This document shows positions 44,226 to 55,965 of a stretch of 64,000 nt of DNA, piece by piece. The stretch's first letter is position 1; every line of letters begins with the position of its first letter. A model generated the notes under the pieces. It ran no database searches, had not been told where the DNA came from, and was given only the letters and a program-made list of their open reading frames with translations. The stretch is from assembly GCA_021186555.1 (NCBI GenBank), contig JAJKFL010000039.1, positions 13,310,733 to 13,374,732 on the forward strand. Direction: 5' to 3'. Origin of the DNA: Reticulitermes speratus (Eukaryota; Arthropoda; Insecta; Blattodea; Rhinotermitidae). The position numbers were made by a program, and so were the translations under genes.

Positions 44226-45379
44226 TACCCCCCCACCCCCTTCCAAAGACATGCTCTTTTTCACAATTTAAAAATTGTTTCGTACGTGTTGTAAAATACT
44301 GTTTACGCATGTAGTTATTTAAGAATGCTGTCAGTAACTCAATCCACATCGCGGACATCGTAGTGACTAATGAATTGGAAAGAATGTGGAAGGTAGCGCT
44401 CGTAGCCGCACTATCCTGGCATTTGCCTGGCGGGACTGAGTAAAACCACGAAAACCCTAATTCGGGATACTGTCCGGGCCGACATTAATAGCGCTCACCT
44501 CTCGAATACATGACAGAAACGTTGCCGCTTGAGCCGAATGGCTTGGTTAAAATACTAGTGTTTGTTTTATGACACCAGTCTTATATGACCAGGTTGAGTA
44601 CCGTTACGTTCAAATACGTACTGTTACAACGACACGTACTGACGTACGCACGAATTAAACGTGGTATGATTAATTCCAGTAGGACTATGTTCTTCATTCT
44701 CAAATATATTTTGTCATCCTTGCTTGGGTACGGGCTGAGCTACCAGGGTTAAACGTGAGGCACAGACATATTTTAATCTTCTCCACTGTTCCCAGATACT
44801 GTAGCCACCCAACTTGATATCCATTCAGTACACGAAACAAAGGGACTGGCGTGTAAAATTGGCCATGTCCAATCCAGTATCGAGGTTGAAATGCGTACAG
44901 CTTTACCTGTATTCCACTCTACTTCTTGGCATGAAGTTTAGGCACACGGATGAACAGACAAGAACGGCACACACGTTCTGCTGTACCAAAGAAACTGCTT
45001 CCGATCTCCTTCCTTAGAACTAAATTTACCGTGATTTGAGGTCCTCATGATACAACACACGCTGGTCGTTACGCCTTGTTGTCTGTTAGGTAGACAGGCC
45101 TACTTGGTATCCTCTTACTGTTGCGACAAACTCAAATTTTGTATTGACTGTAGGGGGATACGAAAAGACCTTTCAGACAATCAGCATCTTCCGAGAGTCC
45201 ACCAGCCCAGGACGTCGATAACAGTTGTTGACTGTAAAATTGTTACTGTGACCTTCAGCTGACGGTACTTGAGGCATTAAGCAGTCACTCCTAGACGCAT
45301 CCGGCGGCGCTTGTCGGTATGAGAGTCACGCAGTACACAGTTACAGCTCCATCGTGACCGGACTGCCGACTGCCGGTTG
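44226..45379. other. unassigned stretch
   Basis: The segment 44385-44480 has a TGGCATTTGCCTGGCGGGAC phrase that may derive from SINE-E on the minus strand. Nothing else is recognised. Confidence 0.4.
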
Positions 45380-45500
45380 GTTGGGCTGTGCATCACACTG
45401 CCACAGTGTTACTGTTAGGTAGCGATATCTGCATTGCACAGTCAGTGACCGTGTGCCACTGCACTTGCTGTTAGGTACCGATCTGGCACTGATATATGCA

Positions 45501-45783
45501 TGGCACAATGAATGGCCACAGTGTTTACTGTCACTAGGCGAGCTGTCACTATCTGTATGGCACAATAAATGGCCACAGTGTTTACTGTCACTAGGCGAGC
45601 TGTCACTATCTGTATGGCACAATAAATGGCCACAGTGTTTATTGTCACTAGGCGAGCTGGCACTATCTGTATGGCACAATAAATGGCCAGTGTTTACTGT
45701 CACTAGGCGAGCTGGCATGATCTGTATGGCACAATGAATGACCACAGTGTTTACTGTTACTAGGCGAACTGGCACATTCAATG
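45501..45783 (+). repeat. homogeneous 57-bp core of the satellite, 5 units
   Basis: Units begin TGGCACAATAAATGGCCACA and contain TTTACTGTCACTAGGCGAGC. Starts are at 45501, 45558, 45615, 45672 and 45727. Because 57 is a multiple of three, long frames stay open on both strands. Confidence 0.93.
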
Positions 45784-46340
45784 GCCGGGTACCACAATGT
45801 TCACTGTTACGTTACGATCTGGCGCTAAGTATATTACACAGTGCATGGCCGTGTGCCACAGTGCTTACTGTCAAATAGATATTTGGCACTGATACCTGTG
45901 GCACAGTCAGTGGCCATGTGCCACAGCGTTTACTGCTAGACAGATCTGGCGCTGATGTATGTAATGAACAACAAATGACCACATTGTTTCTTGTCATTAG
46001 GCGATATTCGTCCGTTTCTGCATGGCACATTCAATGGATATGTACCACAGTATTTACTGTTATGTAACGATATGACACTGATATCTGTATAGAGCAGCCA
46101 ATGGCCATGTGCCACGGTGTTTACCGTTCAATAGATATTTGGCACCGTTTATATATACATACACATCTGTGTGTGTGTGTTACAGTCGGTGACCACGTGC
46201 CAAAATGATTATCATTAGGCAGCAATCTGGCACTGACAGCCTATTTGTATGGCTAATGTCCATGTTCCGCAGTTCTCACTGTTCCGTGCGGATCTGGCGC
46301 AGTCAGCGATCATGTGTCACAGTGTTTCATATTTGGCAGC

Positions 46341-46664
46341 TACCTGCTACTGACGGGGCGCGCGGTGGTGTAGTTGGTTGAGGCACTACGCTACAAACCG
46401 GAACGTCGCGGGTTCGATGGTGTCTCTGGAATTTTTCACTGACATAATCGTTTCGGTCGCACTATGGCCCTGGGGTCGACTCAGCCTCTAACAGAAATGA
46501 GTACCGGGAATCTTTCCTGGGGGGTAAAGGCGGCCGGTGCGTAGGGCTGACAACCTTACCACCTTCATGTGCCGATTGTCTAAAAACCTCGGAGCCTCGA
46601 CCTCCTGGAGCCCTAAGGGCCTTCCTAGGCCTGTATGGGACTGCTTTACCTTACCTGCTACTGA
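46341..46664 (+). mobile_element. SINE-D inserted in the satellite
   Basis: The insert 46354-46651 lies between perfect 13-bp repeats TACCTGCTACTGA. The head GTGGTGTAGTTGGTTGAGGC and the start of the B box (GCGGGTTCGATGG) are present, with a small deletion just after the B box. The body matches the other SINE-D copies. Confidence 0.93.
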
Positions 46665-46960
46665 TATTTAGTAGCTGAACACCGTGGCAATGATGCTTGA
46701 ATCGCACATGCAGTGTTCATGTACCACGACCATGTGGCGCAGTCAGTGTGCAGGTGTCCCCGTGTTTACAAACGGGCGGCGACTTGGCACTAACGCTAAT
46801 ACGGCACGGTCAATGATCATGTGCCACAGTGTGTGAGCGAAACCTCTATGACACAAGCCGCAGACATGTGTCACAATATTACTAGCTGGAAGTAGTTGGC
46901 ATCGCAACATATGCCAGTACTGGACCTGTATTGACAATTAAAATACTGTACCTGCGTCAC

Positions 46961-47284
46961 AATGTTCAATTTAATGTAGTAAGAACATGCGTGTCATTTG
47001 TGTGTTTACTTATAATTTATTTAAGGCCGCTGTCAATAATTCACCTAAATAAAGTCGAATAAATAGATGACATTGAGAAATGAATGGAAAGACTGCAGAA
47101 AAAAATGTTCTTGGCCTAATTTTAAAAACTTCCCCCCGACAAAGCGTCATCTCTGGAGTCACTTCCCTTTTCGCGTCTCTCATTCACTTATTCATTACTA
47201 GAGCCCTAATCACAATAATCGAGCCCACAGGGGGAGGCTGAAATTGGTCTATGTACTATTTTGCACGCACATACAAAATTCTGT
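46961..47284. other. unassigned stretch
   Basis: No recognised gene or repeat. Confidence 0.4.
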
Positions 47285-47545
47285 ATCGAGAAATTTGCCT
47301 CAGGCGGTAAAGCTTTTGACTTTTGTTCGGGAGGTGCCTGGTTGCAATAGCGGCCGCGTCAGCGACTACTCTGAAGTTTTGTGATTCTCCCCAGTCACTG
47401 AAGGCAAATACTGGGACAGTATCTCGTGTCACGCAACACCGCTTCCCTCCACATACTGTCCAGTTCCTTAAGCACTAACCATCCCTTCACTCCATGCTGC
47501 AGTCTGCAATACTATCTGCATTTCAGTTTAAATAAACCACAAACA
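47285..47545 (+). mobile_element. SINE-E copy
   Basis: Block order follows the family: a head with CCTCAGGCGGTAAAGC, a decayed B box, AAGGCAAATACTGGGACAG, CTTCCCTCCACATACTG and a tail with TTTAAATAAACCACAAACAA. Confidence 0.6.
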
Positions 47546-47575
47546 ACAATAATATTCTGTAACGATTCACTTGTC

Positions 47576-47800
47576 TGAGTACGTCTGCGGCCGCTCGCTT
47601 GCAGGGACGCGGGTTCGAATCCTGCCTAGGGCACGGATGTCTGTCTCTTGTGAATGTTGTGTGTTGTCAGGTACAGGTTTCTGCGACGGGCCGATCCCTC
47701 GTCCAGAGGAGTACTACCGGCTGTGTGTGTCTGTGTGTGATCTCGAAACCTCAACAATGAGGTGGTCTAGGGCCGACTAGGGCTGTTGCGCCATAGGAAA
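47576..47800 (+). mobile_element. SINE-A, 5'-truncated
   Basis: It begins GTACGTCTGCGGCCGCTCGC without the A box, keeps the B box GGGTTCGAATCC, and runs through TGTGTTGTCAGGTACAGG and CCAGAGGAGTACTACCG to GGGCTGTTGCGCCATAGG plus A residues. This is the GGGCTGTTGCG-tailed form. Confidence 0.87.
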
Positions 47801-48411
47801 ACAACGGTCCCCTTACTATTACTTCATTTAATTCCTGTGCATTTAACAATTCCGTATACCTTGCAGCCTCATATGTTACATACCACAACCTACATTAATA
47901 TCCTGCCACTGTTATATACTAACTGTTTCGATTTACATTTCTCGTGTACAGATAACTGAAAAGTAAATATATAGATTTGTGCCTGCGTATAAGCACCAGT
48001 TCATCAAGGCATATGGAAAGCGTGGAGCCAGGCTTCCCCTAGCCGTGTATTTGTTCAGCCACTGTCAAACAATGGAACACATGTGTATGACTGAACGTGA
48101 CTGCCATTACGAATGCCAAGTCCTCACTTTTCCAGTACGTGGCATCCACCAGACTCTTGTGTTCCCAGTCCTAATTACAAAGCTTCCCCGAAATCTTTGG
48201 GTATGACCTCGTTGTGATATTATTTCATAAAAGCAACGGAGAGATCGAACATAGTGGGACCTGTAGTTTGTACGTATTTTCCTGGACAAGTCAACATTAC
48301 ATCAGGTATCACCCGCTACATTGGACGAAGGTGGCTATTGACCAAGTAGTTGAAATGATGGCGAATCATTTTCAGCGATATACCATCTTAACAACAGCAT
48401 CTAAAACCTAC
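47801..48411. other. unassigned stretch
   Basis: No recognised gene or repeat. Frames of 60-75 codons carry no familiar motif. Confidence 0.4.
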
Positions 48412-48640
48412 GACTAGCTCAGTCACTACAACGCTGGACAACTGGGATATGATTTCTGGCAAGTAAGGGATGTGCACCTGGAACTGTTTCCCTAGGTAAG
48501 GGTGCGGAGCGTGAACCTGACAGTTCACATAAATCCAGTGCCGAGGTTAAGAACGCGTGGAGCTTTACTTATATTCCCACATGGGTCTTCGTGGCGTAGT
48601 GCTTAAGAACAGGGTCACATTTGGATATACACTTCCTTTA
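48412..48640 (+). mobile_element. SINE-B, diverged copy
   Basis: The head CGACTAGCTCAGTCACTACA is followed by a TTTCCCTAGGTAAGGGTGCG block, GCCGAGGTTAAGAACGCGTG and the end GTCTTCGTGGCGTAG. The B box is largely lost. Confidence 0.6.
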
Positions 48641-49620
48641 TCTTGTTACTCAACTTCTGTATTTGCGGATCGGATCGGCATACAGCTGTCAGTTTTTCGA
48701 TGATTAGTACACAAACTCTGTTCATCTCGCACTGTACGGTACACACAGATCCCAACAGTTAACAAGCCTGTACAATAGACTCCACTAGCACACATAAACG
48801 TGCTTCCTTACAATGTAAGAATTAACGCTTTTGTGTGTCACAACTAACAATTATGCGAAAGGGCATATGAAGTAACTGAAATTATCAGAAATATACCCGT
48901 CGGTATAAAGCAGAAATAAAGTAATCGTTATTCATTTCTGAGCAAAAATCTGAAATTTCCGAAACGGAGTAAACAAATCTGCCGATCACCGGTCCAAAAA
49001 CACTGGCACGAACGACACGCATGGTGACTAATACAAGGGTGGCCAGCTAGACCAGGTTCAGGAGCCGCACTTTCGTAGGCACCTTAGGTAACAGCCATGT
49101 ATTAATAAAATAAAAGAGATTTGCCTTATTTAAAGGCTTCTTATCTCTGTTCATCCAGCTATAGTGGGTTTGGGTTGGTTAGTTAGTTAGTTACTTAGTT
49201 ATGAGACTGCTTTCTTTACCAAGATTTCTAAAATGCATTTCAAGGTCAGCCTCGTGTGCATGTGAACTACGCAAAGTTATGTTTTTACAGGTAAATTGCG
49301 CCAAGCCCACCAGTGACGTGTGCGAGCCGCGTTGTGGCCACCCCTGGTCTAATATCGCGGCTTTTCGCGGATGCAGTGTTTTTATGATTTATGTTTTGTT
49401 CTCAGAATAAAACATGGTCTGTTTAGTAAATTTTATTAGCCGACCGATACTCATAACACAGACAATGTTTGATGTTTTAGATGTAGGAACCAAATTTTGA
49501 AGTATCATTTAGATTGATTTATGATTCAGAATGTTAATAATAATGTCCACCCATGAAAGTTCTAATTCAATCCGTTAAACGGTTTGCACCGACAGATGTG
49601 CCGGGATAAAGTGTCAGTCG
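48641..49620. other. unassigned stretch with a (TTAG)n tract
   Basis: At about 49168-49200 a GGTTGGTTAGTTAGTTAGTT tract resembles the tail of the LINE at 32205-32226. No upstream LINE sequence could be recognised. No gene is visible. Confidence 0.4.
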
Positions 49621-50089
49621 GGTCGAGGTCTGACCGTACACACTTGTGTCTTTGGTACTTCCAGTGACGCATATGTTTAGGTCGAGGTCTGACCGTACAC
49701 ACTTGTGTCTTTGGTACTTCCGGTGACGCATATGTTTAGGTCGAGGTCTGACCGTACACACTTGTGTCTTTGGTACTTCCAGTGACGCATATGTTTAGGT
49801 CGAGGTCTGACCGTACACACTTGTGTCTTTGGTACTTCCGGTCACGCATATGTTTAGGTCGAGGTCTGACCGTACACACTTGTCTTTGGTACTTCCAGTG
49901 ACGCATATGTTTAGGTCGAGGTCTGACCGTACAACACTTGTGTCTTTGGTACTTCCAGTGACATATGTTTAGGTCGAGGTCTGACCGTACACACTTGTCT
50001 CTTTGGTACTTCCGGTGACGCATATGTTTAGGTCGAGGTCTGACCATACACACTTGTGTCTTTGGTACTTCCGGTGACGCATATGTTTA
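49621..50089. repeat. 59-bp minisatellite, 8 units
   Basis: Units begin GGTCGAGGTCTGACCGTACA and end GACGCATATGTTTA. Starts are 49621, 49680, 49739, 49798, 49857, 49914, 49972 and 50031. Small indels occur in units 5 and 6. A partial TCGGGTCGAGGT overlap precedes the first unit. Confidence 0.96.
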
Positions 50090-50276
50090 GGAAACGTGCA
50101 AAATCCCATTTGCCTGACGATTATCGGGATTTGAAACTAGTAACCTGCAAGTCAGAAATGAGGAACAGCCAAATAGAAAAACTTAAAAATTTAACAGTAA
50201 AGTCTCAAAATAACTCATGACGCATACCTTGCAAATGCTCAAACAGGTAGAGTAGCAGAAACTGTAACTTAGTAAT
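50090..50276. other. short unassigned spacer
   Basis: No recognised feature. Confidence 0.4.
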
Positions 50277-50582
50277 GACAGTTATGGCCGTGCCATGGCT
50301 CAGGCGGTTAGTCGCCGGCCTCCCACCACGGAGGCCCGGGTTCGATCCCGGGTCAGTCCATGTGGGATTTGTGGTGGACAAAGTGGCACTGGGACAGGTT
50401 TTTCCCCCGAGTACTTCGGTTTCCCCCTCTCAACTTCATTCCACCGGGTGCTCCATTACTAGGAAAATTGAAAATAAAAACTGATCATCTTTCTCTTGAT
50501 ATTCATCACAGGGTTGCACAAAAAGCCTTAAGGCTTCGGTGCGTCCGTAGCTTCTGATACAGGGCCCTTTTCAAAAAAAGTT
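50277..50582 (+). mobile_element. SINE-C, full length
   Basis: The insert is about 50284-50576, between short AGTTAT repeats. The head GGCCGTGCCATGGCTCAGGC and B box GGGTTCGATCCCGGG are intact, followed by GGACAAAGTGGCACTGGGAC, GGTTGCACAAAAAGCCTTAA, GGTGCGTCCGTAGC and GGGCCCTT with an A-rich end. This is the best reference for the family here. Confidence 0.9.
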
Positions 50583-52052
50583 ATCCATTTTCGTATATAG
50601 TTGTCACTGCTCTGGACCACCAACTATACTAAAACTGATGGATATAATCCCAAAATTTGACACAGTAACTAAGTTTCCATAGTTAACACAAGTCTTTGAT
50701 AACATATCTGTGAGTATTTTATAGTGCATTTCCATAAAAAATTCACATGACTAGCTCCAGTATTTCAATTATTGTCGCCATCAAATTGCCAGCCACACAT
50801 TTCGAGTAGCCATCATGATATTGTTTCACATCGTGTAATAGAGAAACAGAACGACCTAACCTAATCTCACTATTTTTCAAATACTTCGTACCACAATTTC
50901 AGGAATCAGCAATTACACTCTACAAGTTCCGGTCCTTCCTCACAAGCCTACACAACTGCCAACTTCAGCTACAGAATGTAGGAAAATATAAAGTGCATAA
51001 AAAGAGTGGTCGGCCCCTAAATTCATGACGCTCATACAACGTTTCACGAAAATCCGTCGACTGAACTTTTACGGCGAAGAACAGACACAAGGACGGAAGG
51101 ACGCTGGCACACGAACGTAAATGTCACTAAGAATATAAGCTAACAGATCAAGTTCCTTTCTACACCAGTACGAATGCGACAATGCCTGTCTCAGAACTCG
51201 CAGTTTTGGTAGCTGGGGCTGCCCAAGGCTAGTGGCTACATTCCAGCGCCGTGTCAACGTCTCTGCCCAGGGTCGTCATTGGGAACGCCGTCCGTTCTCT
51301 TGTATTTAGGGTACTGTACCATACGTATTCCCACCGCAGGATTACTCTATCGCCGCTACAGCACGTAACTGAAAACTGCCCGTGATGCGTGTAATCTAGA
51401 GTTCTGAAGCAGGCAGCTTGTAGATCGGTTTATTCAAATACGTTCCTTCAGAGGAGTTTCCTAAGGATATTTGTTTGCTTAATTTATATTCCGCTATAAC
51501 ACAGGCAAATCAATCTACTTATGAGCACAAATTACATCCAAATGAGGAAATGGTTGAGGTGTAAAATCTTACGAGACTTCTACTTTCCACATTTAACTGT
51601 TATTATTTCTACTCTTGAGATACATCCTGAGCCATGCGTAGCCAGTTGCTTTCAGAGTACCACAACTACTACGGAGTGGGAAAAAATGTTAGTGCATTAG
51701 CACAGGCAGGGCTTGAAAAATACAGTACCCACTGGACTAGATGCGTAAGGGAGTGATTTTGCTAGCTGGTTAGCAGAACTGTCATTTACTGACAGCCCGT
51801 TTCCTTTTCCAGTGATTTAGTACGTCGGCAGTAACTTTCCATCTTTATAGAAATAAGTTTATTGCATGACATCCTGAATACAAAACGTACTGGACCATCT
51901 TTTTATTCATACGGATTACCAAAATGTATATTTAATTTTTTAAGTGCGGTACTAATTTTTCAGAAATTCAGACACTCCAAATAATTTTTACAGCCACATC
52001 ATGAAAAGATAATTTACGTTCTTTTCAAAACATTCCATTGTTATATGGAAAT

Positions 52053-52077
52053 TATCATCATCATCATCATCATCATC
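52053..52077 (+). repeat. ATC microsatellite
   Basis: About eight ATC units in uninterrupted sequence. Confidence 0.9.
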
Positions 52078-52295
52078 TTGCGTAGTGCCACTTCCGTGCT
52101 TTCAAATATTTCTTTATATAAAGATCACGCAAAAGCCAGTAATGAAATTACGTTCTACTAGTCCCTTTTAAGTTACATTTCCATGCACAAACCAATTCCA
52201 AAATACTTCCTACTGCCAACACTCAAATCCTTTAAAACAATTTCACTTAAGAAAGTTATGTACCGCGACAAGTCTGTCTTGTTGTACAGGGTTTT

Positions 52296-52314
52296 GGGGG
52301 GGGGGGGGGGGGGG
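52296..52314 (+). repeat. poly-G run of 19
   Basis: This uninterrupted run of 19 G is the longest homopolymer in the window. Confidence 0.9.
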
Positions 52315-52614
52315 CTGGCGAATGAAATTCAGTTTAGTGAGTAGGCCCTGGAGTAATTTTTCAAGCCCTGTTTTGAATGTGTATTAGGCATGCACGGATT
52401 CTCATGGGTGGAAAAAAGGGGCAGAAACTGCAGGCAACTACTCACAGTGCTGCGTCGCTACGCGATGACGCTCCGACTCACCTGCAACGACATCAACAAA
52501 CGTGTTACGTTTAAGTTTTGGTGACTGCTCTTCCTGACTAACTCCACGGACAACAGCCCTTCATGAAAATCTAATAGTTCTTAGATAGTCAAAAAATTCC
52601 TGCGTTTTACTGAA

Positions 52615-53010
52615 CCCGGAAATTCATTTAGTAAGTTCGTAAGAGCCTGATTCTTGTCCCTATCCCGAGCCAGATTATTCCAGTCCCCGCCCTGCCATCT
52701 CATTTCTTTAAGACATTTTAATATTATCCTGCCATCTATGACTAGGTCTGTCAAGTGGTTCTTTCCTTCAGGTTTCACCATCAACATCATCTATGCATTC
52801 CTCTTCCCCCCCACACGTGTCATATGCCCCTACCGTCTCCTCCTTGATTTGATCACCCCAAATACCATAATATTTGGTGAGGAGTACAAATCATGAAGCT
52901 CCACATTACGCAATTGTCTCTAGCCTCCTGTTACCTCCTCCCTCTGACGTCCAAACACCTTCCTCAGCACACCACTCTCGAACACTCTCATTCTACGTTC
53001 TTCCCTTAAT
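52615..53010 (-). pseudogene. LINE C-terminal fragment
   Basis: On the minus strand it reads LREERRMRVFESGVLRKVFG and REEVTGG (52920-53010), then shifted pieces to GRIILKCLKEMRWQG and NNLARDRDKNQALTN. These match the LINE tail in order. Several frame changes make it non-functional. Confidence 0.78.
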
Positions 53011-53451
53011 GCGTGAGACACCCACACGAAACAACAGGCAAAATCTTCGCAATTGCCTTTCAACTGCATTTTGACAAAACTAAAGCCACCTTGCTTCCTG
53101 TTCCATTCGAACAGCAAAGACGAAATTTAAACAGAGCCCATCGCATCGTCATCACACTGCAGGAGGTTCAGCAGGTTCGCCTTAAGTCTGAAGTCACTTG
53201 ACGCTACAGCAGTTCACCGCACCATTATTTGTGTATAAGATACCTCTTGGCTCTTACTTTAGGTTTCTACCCTAGGTACCGAAACAGATGGGTACCCAAA
53301 TAAAGAAAATAAAAAAGAAAACAATCTGATAACATTAATTGTTGAAAAAAATACCTAAAGCCAGCGCAGCTGAAAATCCGGTTCAAATCCCAGAAAATCC
53401 ATTTCTTAGCGCATGTGAACAAGCATACATTCTAAGAAAATCAAGTTTGAC
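53011..53451. other. unassigned stretch
   Basis: No recognised gene or repeat. Confidence 0.4.
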
Positions 53452-53605
53452 AAAACTGGAAGCGAGATCTTCGCTCTTCTGGGATGTTACGCAGGGTTGA
53501 TTGGTAGTAACTGACTACCAATCAACGGTGGGTAAAATCCCACAAGAGCGAAGATCTCATTCACACCGCGGCGGGAGCCTGAAGTCACGCATAAAACTGG
53601 AAGCG
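53452..53605. mobile_element. foldback element with 13-bp target duplication
   Basis: The insert 53465-53592 lies between perfect repeats AAAACTGGAAGCG. Outer arms starting AGATCTTCGCTCTTCTGGGA and their complement enclose a deleted interior. The right end, CACCGCGGCGGGAGCCTGAA, matches the right end of the copy at 42801-43033. The CTGANGA and GAAAC core is lost by the internal deletion. Confidence 0.9.
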
Positions 53606-54102
53606 TAGGCGTTGTGCATCAATGCAGCTCTGTTTTCAACCTTATTTGTCCACGAACCCTATAGCTTCGCACGCTTCATTTGTTTCTGTCCAGTTGTGAC
53701 ATTTAAGTTATTTCGTTCCGCGAAACAAGGTCATTTGGGCATACGCTTGGATGAACGAAAAATTCATTATTGACAATCTCAATGGACCCTAAATTTAGAA
53801 CAGGTCGGGCTGTTAACTTTCTGACCTCACTTTTTCAGCTTTTCTCCCTGTGAGCGTTATGTTCCCAGAGACGTTTTAATTAATTTTAACCAGTAAGGAT
53901 TATGCAATGTCCTGTAAGAATGACGGGTCGACCAAGAAAGAAGGCCCTCTTTCGTCACCTGACCAGTCCCGGAAATCGAAGACACATTTGTCAAGAAGGT
54001 CACTGATGGTACACGAAATACTGGAGGCGGGAGACGTGAGTTCACGTGCTTCTAATCAGTCGGTCACCATACGTTAAGTAGCCTGGGCCAATATTTTTCT
54101 TT
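53606..54102. other. unassigned stretch
   Basis: No recognised gene or repeat. Confidence 0.4.
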
Positions 54103-54307
54103 CATACATACATACATACATACATACAGACAGACACACATACATACACACACACATATACATACATACATACACACATACATACATACATACATACATA
54201 CATAAATACATACATACACACACACATACATACATACACACACATACATACATACATACATACATACATACATACATACGTACGTACATAAATACATACA
54301 TACGTAC
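54103..54307 (+). repeat. CATA microsatellite, about 205 bp
   Basis: Tandem CATA units are interspersed with CACA and CAGA variants. The minus-strand Met-Tyr-Val-Cys frames across it are artefacts of the repeat. Confidence 0.96.
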
Positions 54308-54434
54308 ATTCCATGGATCCATAAGTCTGTCGAAGTGACAACTGGATGTGGAATAAGTCATAATATACAAATATACAGCTATACTGACTGTAGAATTTTA
54401 CATTTGAACAATATAAACGTGTCACATACCTCAC

Positions 54435-54940
54435 TATGAACCATCTTTATACATAAAAAATTCATCTACTGAGTAAAAGGAGTGAGTATTTAAGTATTTT
54501 CTTAATGCTACTTTAAATTTTGTCTTTTTATTCTTAAGACATAACTCAGTGGGAGTCTGTTGAAAATTCTGATACCAGCATAGAATGTACTTTTTTGAAA
54601 GCAAGATAGGTTGGCATTTAGTCTCTGCAGGTAGTGCTTATTGCTGGTGTCTATACTGGGGATAGATGAATTTGTTTCAACATTTTCTTGATTGTTTAAA
54701 ATAAAGTTCATTAATGAAAATATATATTGACATGGAATAGGTAAAATGTCTAATTTTTTAACAGACTTCTGTTTGGAGTTCTTGGTTGTGCACCGACCAT
54801 AATTCTGATGATTTTCTTTTGTAAGGTGAATATCTTCTTACTGTTGGAGGAATTACCCCAAAAAACTATTCCGTACTTTATAATAGAATGAAAGTATGAA
54901 AAATAAATTGATTTAAGGGTGTTGATGTTGCAACTCATAA
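54435..54940 (-). pseudogene. reverse-transcriptase C-terminal remnant, third LINE family
   Basis: On the minus strand it reads YFSYFHSIIKYGIVFWGNSS, KKIIRIMVGAQPRTPNRS, then a frame change near 54752, LDILPIPCQYIFSLMNFIL, KSTFYAGIRIFNRLP and, after a second change near 54535, VALRKYLNTHSFYSVDEFFM. This is the conserved C-terminal region of a non-LTR reverse transcriptase widespread in insects (recognised from memory; clade not certain). With only two frame changes over 500 bp it is relatively young. Confidence 0.85.
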
Positions 54941-55914
54941 TCGCTTACTACGACAAAGTGCAACTGCTTAAGAACGTAACAACCATTGAAGACTGTGTAC
55001 TCCAGTTATTTGTTTCATTATGATGACGATGGTGACAATAATAAACTTACAAAGTTCCAGAGTATCATCCTTTCAGCAGTACGTACTTCCCTGCTCGCCG
55101 AATCACATATTCGTACGACCCTGAAGACGGAAACTGTGCCTTCAACATTACTGAGCTACGCCGTACACCTCGACCTCTCACCCATTCCGTCTGCCATAAT
55201 TAAAAGCGTCCATCCGTGTGGCAGTAGGAAGAGTAGGTGAGGACAGGTAGAAATTGTGTCGATTGCAGTGGGGTTCAGGGCTCACTGCCGAAGGCCGCAC
55301 AGCATGTAAGAAGCTCAAGCAATAACGTTTCTGACTTACGCGGTAGGTGCTCGGCTCAAGTCTAGGCTGGGACACCGACTGTCCTTACTAAAAGTTCGTC
55401 GTAGAGTTCAATGCAGAAATGTTTGCTACATCTAATAAGACAATGTCATAAACCGACTGAAATAAGCACTTTACGTGTAAAGTTGAATCTTCTCAATCAA
55501 TATTTTTTTTATTTCACATAACTCTTCGTCCAGAACAATAAAATTAAGTCGCAGGCTACTAAGTTCCACAGCAACAAACAACTCATCCTTCCAAACCGAA
55601 CTTGCCAATGTTTCTGCGTGTAGCGACCAAACAGAGCATTTTCGGATATTGGTTCCTATCCTAAACCCTAAAATGCATTGTTTTGATCTCCTCTAGCATC
55701 CATAGAAATCTGTCAGTTGAATACGTTTCACCCTTATATATATATTATATATATTATACATATACATATATTAAAATTATACAGGACTCAAAATCAAGTA
55801 CATCCGAATATCTGAAATTGATAAAATGTTCTTCGAACTTGACTGGCAAGTCCTGTGTGTCAAAAAGCTGTGTACATTATGAACGATCACTCTGTATATA
55901 TATACTTTGTACAC
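54941..55914. other. unassigned stretch
   Basis: No gene recognised. A short (TA)n tract lies at about 55735-55770. Confidence 0.4.
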
Positions 55915-55965
55915 CAGCACTCCCTGAGGATGGCTATAAGAAACAGCCGAAACATGCTGAAGTAG
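55915..55965 (+). other. isolated hammerhead-like core motif
   Basis: CCTGAGGATGGCT, a loop, then AGCCGAAACATG reproduces the motif of the foldback family without recognisable arms. The stem is TGGCT with AGCCG. Confidence 0.5.

Larger units (their letters stand above)
45380..46960 (+). repeat. degenerate satellite of about 55-65 bp units
   Basis: Phrases such as GGCCATGTGCCACAGTG, TTTACTGTTAGG and GATCTGGCACTGATA recur about every 55-65 bp across the whole stretch, with increasing decay away from a homogeneous core at 45501-45783. A SINE-D copy interrupts the array at 46354-46651. There is no coding potential beyond frames kept open by repetition. Confidence 0.8.
50583..52614. other. long unassigned stretch
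   Basis: No gene recognised. It contains an ATC microsatellite and a poly-G run, listed separately. Confidence 0.45.

Noticed and set aside
45341-45781. 146-codon minus frame with repeats
   Set aside because: The 57-bp satellite unit is a multiple of three, so frames stay open without coding selection.
54064-54434. Met-Tyr-Val-Cys-rich minus-strand frames up to 110 codons
   Set aside because: They are translations of a CATA microsatellite.
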